From the NCBI GenBank assembly GCA_964577615.1, contig CAZNZW010000059.1, positions 1-19,109 on the forward strand: 19,109 bases of DNA, read 5' to 3'. The DNA comes from QNYZ01 sp964577615. Lineage in GTDB: Bacteria > Desulfobacterota > Desulfobacteria > Desulfobacterales > QNYZ01. The notes under the pieces were generated by a model. The model saw only the letters and a program-made list of their open reading frames with translations, ran no database searches and had not been told where the DNA came from. Made by a program: the position numbers and the translations under genes. Shown here piece by piece: positions 1-6,623 of this stretch; the stretch's first letter is position 1; every line of letters begins with the position of its first letter.

Positions 1-119
1 GCGGCAGATATGCTCCGGTTGATTTTAACCGTCAACCTGGGCTATGACAATTTTCTGACAGACGGGGACCGCCCAAAGCAGCGGTCCCCATGTCCGCACA
101 AAAGGAAAGATGACATTAC
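1..119. other. Left edge: possible 3' end of an upstream gene plus leader of the thioesterase gene
   Basis: No gene can be assigned. The plus frame starting at base 1 is open to a stop at 160-162, and its first 20 codons look coding-like. The other two frames stop at 20-22 and 43-45. Any of these could be the tail of the preceding gene. The stretch also holds a perfect hairpin (listed separately) and the AAAGGAAAG ribosome-binding site at 101-109 for the gene starting at 120. Confidence 0.3.
64..89. promoter_or_regulatory. Perfect 9-bp hairpin in the leader of the thioesterase gene
   Basis: GGGGACCGC (64-72) and GCGGTCCCC (81-89) are exact inverted copies around an 8-base loop. No T-run follows, so it is not a classical intrinsic terminator. 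It sits just upstream of the ribosome-binding site at 101-109 and could be an attenuation or mRNA-processing/stability hairpin between operon genes. The pairing is seen directly; the role is inferred. Confidence 0.4.
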
Positions 120-548
120 ATGCAGAAAGACACGCCCATTCAAACCTGTCAGATCACCCTGACAGTGCCTTTTCATGACCTGGACCCCATGCAGGTGGTC
201 TGGCACGGCAATTATTATAAATATTTTGACCAGGCGCGGTTTGCGCTTTTTCACCAGTGCGGCATCTCGCTGTACGGCCTGTACCAGGAGAAAAACCTGC
301 TTTTCCCCATCACGCGGACAACCTGCAAGCACATTGTCCCATTGAAACACCGCGACCATTTCACCTGCACGGCGGCCCTGATCGAGGCCCGCATCAAGAT
401 CGTCATCGATTTCGAAATTCGCCGCTGTGTCGACAATCTCCTCTGCACCCGGGCCCGGGGCGAGCAGGTGGCCGTACAGATGCCGCAAAATGAGCTGTGC
501 CTGGCCATCCCCGCCCCCATCCGCCGGGCGCTGTACGGGGATGCATGA
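120..548 (+). CDS. Acyl-CoA/acyl-ACP thioesterase, 4-hydroxybenzoyl-CoA thioesterase (YbgC/FadM-like) hotdog family
   Basis: This 142-residue single hotdog-fold protein probably hydrolyses an acyl or aryl thioester in the cytoplasm. The N-terminal signature HDLDPMQVVWHGNYYKYFD (from residue 19) is the active-site region of the 4HBT family; Asp22 sits where the family's catalytic aspartate lies, followed by the long helix that starts at HGNYYKYF. Length is normal for a stand-alone hotdog enzyme. The ATG at 120 has AAAGGAAAG about 10 bases upstream. Its stop codon overlaps the start of the DAK2-DegV gene as ATGA, so the two are translationally coupled. Similar thioesterases occur in aryl-polyene-type clusters with the same kind of glycosyltransferase, exporter and acyltransferase seen downstream. 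The substrate cannot be read from sequence. The family assignment is firm; the role is inferred from neighbours. Confidence 0.88.
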   Translation: MQKDTPIQTCQITLTVPFHDLDPMQVVWHGNYYKYFDQARFALFHQCGISLYGLYQEKNLLFPITRTTCKHIVPLKHRDHFTCTAALIEARIKIVIDFEIRRCVDNLLCTRARGEQVAVQMPQNELCLAIPAPIRRALYGDA

Positions 549-2275
549 GCCCGATTACGCCCCGCCACTTCCAGGCCGGCCTGGAACGCCTGACCGGATG
601 GGCCGACCTGCTGGACGCGATCAACGTCTTTCCCGTGGCCGACGGAGATACCGGCCGGAATCTGGTTCTCAGCCTGGCCCCCCTGCGCATGCTGGCCGAT
701 GCCCCCCGGCATACGGCCCGGCGCCTGCTGCTCGGCGCCCGGGGAAATTCGGGCAATATCGCGGCCCGGTTTTTCTCCGGTCTGCTGATGGCAGATTCCC
801 TCGGCGCGCTGCCCAAATCCGTCCGGCAGGCGGCGGCTGACGCGCGTAAAGCGATTCAACGGCCCCGATCGGGTACCATGCTCTCCGTTTTTGACACCCT
901 GGCCGCATCCCTGCCGGCAGCGGTCCAGACCGCTCCCGCACCGGACGTCCGGCAGCTGCTCGACGCCCTGGCCCAGACGGTCCTTGACACCCCCAACCAT
1001 TTGACAAAACTGAAACAGGCCGGTGTGGTCGACGCGGGCGCGCTGGGCATCTATCTCTTTTTTGAAGGTTTTTTCAGCCCCTGGCTCGATTCCACCCGGC
1101 CGATCCGGCCGCCGCAGGAACGGTTTGACGGCTATCTGACCGTGTCCGCGTCGTTTACCGATCCGCCCGAAACCGCCTGGTGTATTGATGCGGTTGTCCG
1201 GCTCAACACCCGGCAGGCGGAAAAACAGCTCCGGGACAGCGGCGACAGCCTGGTCCTGATATCTGAAGACGGCCTGGCCAAGATCCACCTCCACACTCCG
1301 GATCCGGAGAAATGGCGGCAAACCGCCGCGGCCCTCGGCGAGGTGATTTCCTTCAGCGGCGATGACATGCAGCGCCAGATGGCCGCGTTTACCCCCCGCC
1401 GTCATCCCACGGCCATCCACGTCCTGACCGACGCGGCCGGATCCGTCACCCGGGCCGACGCCCGCCGGCTTGGCATGACCCTGCTCGACAGCTACATCTG
1501 CCTGAACAACCGATCCCTGCCCGAAACCCGGGTCGATGCCGAAACGCTCTACGCGGCCATGCGCGCCGGCCAGCCGGTTTCCACGGCCCAGGCATCCGAC
1601 TACGAACGGCATGCCGGGTATCAAAGCGTTCTGGCCCGCTGGGAACGGGTGCTCTACCTCTGCGTGGGATCCGTTTACACGGGAAACTACCGGACGGTCA
1701 TGGCCTGGAAGGCCCGCCACGATCCCGATAACCGCCTGACCGTCATTGACACGGGCACCGCCTCTGGCCGGCTGGGGCTGATTGCGACAGCCACCGCCCG
1801 GCTGGCCGGCGATGGCGCCCCGGATGCGGACACGGTCATCCGTTTTGCCCGCCGGGCGGTCGATCGCTGCGATGAATACGTCTTTCTCGACCGGCTGAAA
1901 TATCTCGCCGCCGGAGGCCGGCTTTCCCGGTCCCGCGCGTTTTTCGGCGATACCTTCCGGGTCAAACCGGTGATCCGCCCGCTGGCCACGGGGGCCGAGA
2001 AGGTTGCCGCGGTGAAAAACCGCCGCGCCCAGCTCGATTTCGCCCTGGAGAGGCTGAACGCGCTGCGGTCAAACCCGGCCGGAACAATGGTGATGCTCGA
2101 ATTTTCCGACAACCGCCAATGGGTGGCCGAAACGGTTCGGCCGGCGATTGACGCCCTGCTGCCCGGCGCGGAAATCATCCTGCAGCCGCTGTCGCTGACT
2201 TCCGGCGCCCACATGGGTCCGGGCACCTGGGCCGTGGCCTTTCTTCCCGGCGCTGATGACGAAAGGAAGCCCTGA
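545..2275 (+). CDS. DAK2-DegV fusion protein, probable single-chain fatty acid kinase (FakA-like plus FakB-like)
   Basis: This 576-residue cytoplasmic protein has three parts. Residues 1-200 are a DAK2 kinase domain with INVFPVADGDTGRN (DGDTG at 33-37, the Mg-ATP-binding aspartates of FakA/DhaL) and GARGNSG at 64-70. Residues about 215-285 match the FakA middle domain, with GDSLVLISEDGLAKIHLHT (His248, His250). From about 290 to the end is a DegV/FakB fatty-acid-binding fold: VLTDAAGSV (293-301), STAQASD (346-352), VIDTGTASGRLGL, LKYLAAGGRLSR and GAHMGPG with His556. In Gram-positive bacteria FakA and FakB are separate proteins that together make acyl phosphate from free fatty acid and ATP. 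Here both functions appear in one chain. The ATG at 545 overlaps the previous stop (ATGA) and is preferred to an upstream start at 497 inside the thioesterase gene. The GQTMNPST-type C-terminal region of true FakA is absent. Domains are clear; kinase activity is inferred. Confidence 0.85.
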   Translation: MSPITPRHFQAGLERLTGWADLLDAINVFPVADGDTGRNLVLSLAPLRMLADAPRHTARRLLLGARGNSGNIAARFFSGLLMADSLGALPKSVRQAAADARKAIQRPRSGTMLSVFDTLAASLPAAVQTAPAPDVRQLLDALAQTVLDTPNHLTKLKQAGVVDAGALGIYLFFEGFFSPWLDSTRPIRPPQERFDGYLTVSASFTDPPETAWCIDAVVRLNTRQAEKQLRDSGDSLVLISEDGLAKIHLHTPDPEKWRQTAAALGEVISFSGDDMQRQMAAFTPRRHPTAIHVLTDAAGSVTRADARRLGMTLLDSYICLNNRSLPETRVDAETLYAAMRAGQPVSTAQASDYERHAGYQSVLARWERVLYLCVGSVYTGNYRTVMAWKARHDPDNRLTVIDTGTASGRLGLIATATARLAGDGAPDADTVIRFARRAVDRCDEYVFLDRLKYLAAGGRLSRSRAFFGDTFRVKPVIRPLATGAEKVAAVKNRRAQLDFALERLNALRSNPAGTMVMLEFSDNRQWVAETVRPAIDALLPGAEIILQPLSLTSGAHMGPGTWAVAFLPGADDERKP

Positions 2276-2278
2276 CCG

Positions 2279-3025
2279 ATGCCCCGGCACGCCTTTTCCC
2301 GTCTCTGCTTCGTCATTCCGGTCTACAACCATTATGCCTCGGTCTGGGCCGTCATCGCCGCCGCCCGCCAGACCGGCCGCCCGGTCATCGTGGTGGACGA
2401 CGGCTCCACCGATGACATGGCCCACGTTCAGCCGCGCACGGACAAACGTCTGGCGGGCATCACCTTTATCCGCCATGCCCGCAACTGGGGAAAGGGCGCG
2501 GCCCTGCGAACCGGATTCCGGGTGGCCGCCCGCACATCGGACTGGGCGGTCAGCGTGGACGCCGACGGCCAGCACCGCCCGGCTGATTATCCGGCGCTGC
2601 TCGCCGCCGTTGCGGCCGGCACCCGCCCCATCGTGGTGGGATGCCGCCGGGGGATGGCGGGCGATCATGTTCCCTGGACCAGCCGGTACGGCCGCGCCTT
2701 TTCCAATTTCTGGGTCCGGCTGGCCGGTGGCCCGGCCGTTGCCGACACCCAGAGCGGATTCCGGCTCTATCCCCTGCCCGAGGTCCTTGAATTGAACGTA
2801 CGGGCCCGGCGGTTCCAGTTTGAGGTGGAGATTCTCGTCAAGGCGCGCTGGCAGGGTATCCCGATCGTGGAAGCGCCGGTATCCGTCCATTACCCGCCCG
2901 GTATCGAGCGAATTTCCCATTTCCGTCCGGTTGTCGATTTCCTGCGCAACACCCGGGCTTTCTCGCGGCTGATTTTCCAGCGCATCCTGATCCGCCCGTT
3001 TACCCGCCGGCGGGGCGACACATGA
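2279..3025 (+). CDS. Family 2 glycosyltransferase (dolichol-phosphate-mannose-synthase-like)
   Basis: This 248-residue GT-A fold enzyme transfers a sugar from a nucleotide sugar. The N-terminus has FVIPVYNHYASV and the nucleotide-binding VDDGSTDD (39-46); the metal-binding DADGQ motif is at 94-98; DTQSGFRLYPL is the usual acceptor-side motif of DPM1-like members. The C-terminal stretch PPGIERISHFRPVVDFLRN resembles glycosyltransferases of aryl-polyene-type clusters. No membrane segment is evident, so it probably works at the cytoplasmic face of the inner membrane. It starts 3 bases after the previous stop, with GAAAGGAAG about 10 bases before the ATG, and ends in an ATGA overlap with the exporter gene. 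It probably glycosylates the lipid or acyl product of this operon, which is inferred from context. Confidence 0.87.
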   Translation: MPRHAFSRLCFVIPVYNHYASVWAVIAAARQTGRPVIVVDDGSTDDMAHVQPRTDKRLAGITFIRHARNWGKGAALRTGFRVAARTSDWAVSVDADGQHRPADYPALLAAVAAGTRPIVVGCRRGMAGDHVPWTSRYGRAFSNFWVRLAGGPAVADTQSGFRLYPLPEVLELNVRARRFQFEVEILVKARWQGIPIVEAPVSVHYPPGIERISHFRPVVDFLRNTRAFSRLIFQRILIRPFTRRRGDT

Positions 3026-5571
3026 CCACTCCGCGCCCAAAAAGAGGAAAAAACACAGTCGCAGACACCACGTATCGTCTCGGCTGGGGAATGATGCTGG
3101 TGGCGATGATCGGTTCGGTACTGCTGGCCGTTACGGCGTTTCATCGCCTGCACTTTGAGACCGATATTATCCGGGCCATGCCGACCGGCGATCCTGTCAT
3201 TGCCTCGGCCCGGGAGGTCATGGCCGTGCATCCGTCCCAGGACATGTTCGTTGTCGATGTAACGCTGGCAGCGCCAGATCAATCCCGTCTGCTCTCCTGC
3301 GGCCGAAAAATTGAATCCGCGCTCACCCGGTCCGGCCTTTTCCGCCAGGTGGGCCTGGCCGATATGCGACGCCTTTTCCCCAGACTGGTCGGGCATGTGA
3401 TCGACTATCTGCCCGTTCTTTTATCGGCCGCCGACCTCACCGGACATATTGCGCCCCTGATCACCCCGGCCGCCATCCGGACCCGTCTGGCGGCCAATCT
3501 CAACGACCTGCAGCAGATGGACGGGATCGGGCAGGCCCGGTGGATGCAGCAGGACCCGCTGGGATTTCGAAACATCGTCCTGGCCAAGCTGGCCGGGTTG
3601 ATGCCTGGGAAAAAAGCCCGCTTCCACAACGGGTTTCTCATGACAGCCGCCAGGGACCACCTGCTCATCACCGCCATGCCCCGGGGATCGGGCACGGACA
3701 CCCGGTTTGCCCGGCAGGCCGATGCCCTGATTCAAACCCTTACCACGGATCTCAACCGCGCCGTCGCCAGGGACGGCGACCGGGTGTTGCTGACGGCAGT
3801 CGGGGCCTGGCGCGCCGCCCTGGACAACGAACGCATGGCCCGGGCCGATACGAAACGCGCCATTTTTCTGGCCACGGCAGGTATCATCATCCTGCTCCTC
3901 TTTGCCTTTCCCCGGCCCTATCTGGGGATGTTCGCCCTGCTCCCGGCACTATTCGGAACCACGGCGGCCCTGTTTACCTATTCGCTTTTTTTTCCATCGA
4001 TTTCCATGCTCAGCGTGGGATTCGGCGGTGCTATTGTCTCCATCACCGTGGATCACGGGATCGCCTTTCTCCTTTTTCTCGACCGGCCGGTACCGTCCAC
4101 CGGCCGGCAGGCGGCCAGAGAAGTCTGGGCCGTGGGGCTGCTGGCCGCCGCGACCACGGTGGGCGCTTTTCTTTCCCTGGTTTTCAGCGGGTTTCCCCTG
4201 TTGACCGAAATCGGGATTTTCGCCGCCCTTGGCATGGGGTTTTCGTTTGTCTTCGTCCATACAATCTTCCCGGCTGTTTTCAAACAGGTTCCGCCGGCTG
4301 CCCGGCCGCGCCCCCGCCTGCTGGAAAATCTGGGGAACCGGCTGGTACGGCCCGGCCGGAAAACCGGATGGGTGATCGCCCTCGTCCTGTTTCTGGCGCT
4401 GGCCGGATTTGCGTGGCCACGATTTAACATCAACCTCCGCGCACTCAACTCCGTGACCCCCGCCACCCGGGCCGCTGAAAAATCCCTGGCCGCCACCTGG
4501 GGAGATTTTTCCAACCGGATTTTCCTCACGCTGGCGGCGCCGGATATCGATTCGCTGCGTGACCGGGCCGACCGGTTCACGTTTCGTCTGGCAACGCCCC
4601 CCAACCGTAAAATGGTGACTTCCGGTCTGATTCTGTCGATTCTCTTCCCGGGCCGGGAGCTGGCCCGCGCCCGGTTTGCCGCATGGCAACAGTTCTGGAC
4701 CCCCCGGCGCGTGGCCGCTTTCAAACAGGCCGCCCGGGCGGCGGCAGCCGAAACAGGCTTTACCGACGCGCTGTTCACCCGCCTGTTTCGCCACATCGAT
4801 ACGCCTGATTTTTCGCTGCCCCCATTGCCAGACGATTTCTTTGAGCTGGCCGGCATCCTGACGCCGTCCGATCACCGGCAATGGATCATGGCGGCCACCC
4901 TGTCTAAAACCGCCGTCTACCAGCCGGCAAATTTTCAGCGCCTCTGTTCCGATGTCCCCTCCGCCAGGCTGTTTGACCCGCTTTTTTTCGCCCACCGCCT
5001 CGGCCGGCTGCTGTCGAGCACCTTTGTCCGCATGATCCTCATTCTCGGTGCCGGTGCCATCCTGCTGCTGCTTGTTTTTTTCCGCAGCGTCAAGCTGACT
5101 GCCATTGCCCTGTCGCCACTGGTATTTGCCCTTGTCTGCTCGCTGGGGACACTGCATCTGATGGGCCGCGCCCTGGATATCCCCAGCCTGATGCTGTCCA
5201 TCGTTATCATCGGCATGGGCATTGACTACGCACTGTATATGGTCCGCGCCTATCAGCGCTACCCGGACGAGACCGGACCTGAAAGCAGCATTGTCCGCCT
5301 CACCATTCTTCTGGCCGCGGCGTCAACCCTGATGGGATTCGGAGCCATGGGATTTGCCGACCACCGGATGCTGCAAAGCGCCGGTATTGCCACGTCGCTG
5401 GGCATCGGATATACACTTTTCGGCACATTCACCCTGCTGCCGCCGCTGCTGCGGGGCATCCGCCCACCGGCCGGTCACTGCCCAAAACCACAGGCAGCAC
5501 CCGGCGGACGTTCCACAGCGGTATCGGCAGAAACATCGGAGCCCCCTGCATCCACTGATTCAGACGTATGA
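3022..5571 (+). CDS. MMPL/RND-superfamily exporter
   Basis: This 849-residue inner-membrane transporter has the two-fold repeat of the RND superfamily. An N-terminal membrane helix (about 25-42) is followed by a large periplasmic loop, a helix bundle (about 280-420), a single helix near 450-470, a second periplasmic loop and a second bundle (about 670-815). The equivalent helices of the two halves carry SITVDHGIAFL (Asp344) and GMGIDYALYM (Asp735), the paired aspartates expected for proton-driven transport. The short C-terminal tail is hydrophilic. The length is that of the lipid-exporting MMPL branch, not the roughly 1,050 residues of AcrB-type pumps, and no adaptor lies beside it. It overlaps both neighbours by ATGA. 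Homologous predicted exporters accompany aryl-polyene and lipid-like products, so moving this operon's acylated product across the inner membrane is the likely role; the substrate is unproven. Confidence 0.87.
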   Translation: MTTPRPKRGKNTVADTTYRLGWGMMLVAMIGSVLLAVTAFHRLHFETDIIRAMPTGDPVIASAREVMAVHPSQDMFVVDVTLAAPDQSRLLSCGRKIESALTRSGLFRQVGLADMRRLFPRLVGHVIDYLPVLLSAADLTGHIAPLITPAAIRTRLAANLNDLQQMDGIGQARWMQQDPLGFRNIVLAKLAGLMPGKKARFHNGFLMTAARDHLLITAMPRGSGTDTRFARQADALIQTLTTDLNRAVARDGDRVLLTAVGAWRAALDNERMARADTKRAIFLATAGIIILLLFAFPRPYLGMFALLPALFGTTAALFTYSLFFPSISMLSVGFGGAIVSITVDHGIAFLLFLDRPVPSTGRQAAREVWAVGLLAAATTVGAFLSLVFSGFPLLTEIGIFAALGMGFSFVFVHTIFPAVFKQVPPAARPRPRLLENLGNRLVRPGRKTGWVIALVLFLALAGFAWPRFNINLRALNSVTPATRAAEKSLAATWGDFSNRIFLTLAAPDIDSLRDRADRFTFRLATPPNRKMVTSGLILSILFPGRELARARFAAWQQFWTPRRVAAFKQAARAAAAETGFTDALFTRLFRHIDTPDFSLPPLPDDFFELAGILTPSDHRQWIMAATLSKTAVYQPANFQRLCSDVPSARLFDPLFFAHRLGRLLSSTFVRMILILGAGAILLLLVFFRSVKLTAIALSPLVFALVCSLGTLHLMGRALDIPSLMLSIVIIGMGIDYALYMVRAYQRYPDETGPESSIVRLTILLAAASTLMGFGAMGFADHRMLQSAGIATSLGIGYTLFGTFTLLPPLLRGIRPPAGHCPKPQAAPGGRSTAVSAETSEPPASTDSDV

Positions 5572-6476
5572 ACAAGTACCTTTACGCCATCATTATCCGT
5601 CTTTCCAACCGGGCCGGGCCCTGGGTATTCCGGACCTTCTGCTGGTTCGTCGCCACGGGCTATTTCCTCGTTTTTCCCCGTCGGGTGGCCGGCAGCGTCC
5701 GGTTTTACCGGGCACTCTTTCCCGGACGGGGCCGGGCATTTGCACTCCGATCGGCTTTTCACCAATATCAGCAGTTTACCACGGTGTTTCTGGATCGCTA
5801 CCGTCACCTCGATCTGGACCAGATCACCTACACGTCCGCGGGATGGGCGTACCTTGAAGAATCTATCCGCCGGCGCACCGGCGGGGTTATCCTCATGTCT
5901 CACCTGGGAAATTGGGAAATGGCGGCCCATTTTCTGAAAAAGAAATCCGCCGGCACCCGGCTGCTTCTCTTCATGGGCCGCAAACACCGGGAACAGCTGG
6001 AGGCCCTCCAGAAGGACGCGCTCCAGGGGTCCGGCATCACCATCATTGCCGTGGACCCGGCCGACCCGTCGCCCCTTCACATCGTCGAAGGGATCACCCG
6101 CCTCAAGGCCGGCGGGCTGGTCTCACTCACCGGTGACCGGATCTGGCACCCCGACCAGCGTACCGTTGCCGTTAATTTCCTTGGGCAAACGGTTCGTCTG
6201 CCCATCGCGCCCTACATCCTTGCCCTGATGGCCGACCGGCCGATCTACGTCTTTTTCTCCCTGCGCACCGGCCCGGGCCGCTACCATATTGTCTGCGGCC
6301 CGCCCATCCGGGTCCGGGCCGAAAGCCGCGCCCGTCGACAGGCGGCCATTGCCCGGGCCGCCCAGGCTTACGCCGATCAGCTGGCCGCTGTGGCGCGGCA
6401 ATACCCGTCCCAATGGTATCACTTTACTGATTTTTTCAACGCATCATCATTGGGGAAACAGCGGGGTGAAACGTGA
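5568..6476 (+). CDS. LpxL/HtrB-like lipid acyltransferase
   Basis: This 302-residue protein belongs to the bacterial lauroyl/myristoyl acyltransferase family (LpxL/LpxM), which transfers acyl chains from ACP or CoA to lipid acceptors at the inner membrane. The N-terminus has a hydrophobic helix (about residues 22-37) as membrane anchor. The catalytic HX4E motif is HLGNWE (His112, Glu117) and the second conserved motif is GDR (189-191), followed by the substrate-pocket segment FLGQTVRLPIAPYILA. Length is normal for the family. Its ATG overlaps the exporter stop (ATGA), and it is the last gene of the operon, 54 bases before a strong terminator. Because it sits with a glycosyltransferase and an MMPL exporter rather than with lpx genes, I infer that it acylates the product of this cluster, but a true lipid A acyltransferase cannot be excluded. 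Confidence 0.87.
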   Translation: MNKYLYAIIIRLSNRAGPWVFRTFCWFVATGYFLVFPRRVAGSVRFYRALFPGRGRAFALRSAFHQYQQFTTVFLDRYRHLDLDQITYTSAGWAYLEESIRRRTGGVILMSHLGNWEMAAHFLKKKSAGTRLLLFMGRKHREQLEALQKDALQGSGITIIAVDPADPSPLHIVEGITRLKAGGLVSLTGDRIWHPDQRTVAVNFLGQTVRLPIAPYILALMADRPIYVFFSLRTGPGRYHIVCGPPIRVRAESRARRQAAIARAAQAYADQLAAVARQYPSQWYHFTDFFNASSLGKQRGET

Positions 6477-6530
6477 AAATCGCTGCTGCGGCCGGTGGGT
6501 ATTCAGGTATTCCCCCCGGTGTTCCGATAA

Positions 6531-6573
6531 AAAAAGGCAGGCGCCCGCACATCAGACGGGTACCTGCCTTTTT
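6531..6573. terminator. Bidirectional intrinsic terminator between convergent operons
   Basis: The arm AAAAAGGCAGG (6531-6541) pairs exactly with CCTGCCTTTTT (6563-6573), and an inner CCCG/CGGG stem (6544-6547 with 6557-6560) extends the hairpin. There is an A-run on one side and a T-run on the other, so it reads as a terminator in both directions. It lies between the end of the acyltransferase gene (plus, 6476) and the end of the RND pump gene (minus, 6624). Confidence 0.85.
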
Positions 6574-6623
6574 GGATGTGCCGCCGGCTATCTTTCCATC
6601 GGGCACAAAGATGAACCCGGCGG

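Noticed and set aside
251..1720. 489-codon open frame on the minus strand opposite the thioesterase and DAK2-DegV genes
   Set aside because: It lies antisense to two well-supported genes with clear motifs; its long openness is a by-product of high GC content, and the translation has no recognisable domain.
3949..5157. 402-codon minus-strand frame opposite the MMPL gene
   Set aside because: Low-complexity Gln/Gly/Arg-rich translation typical of an antisense shadow of a membrane-protein gene.
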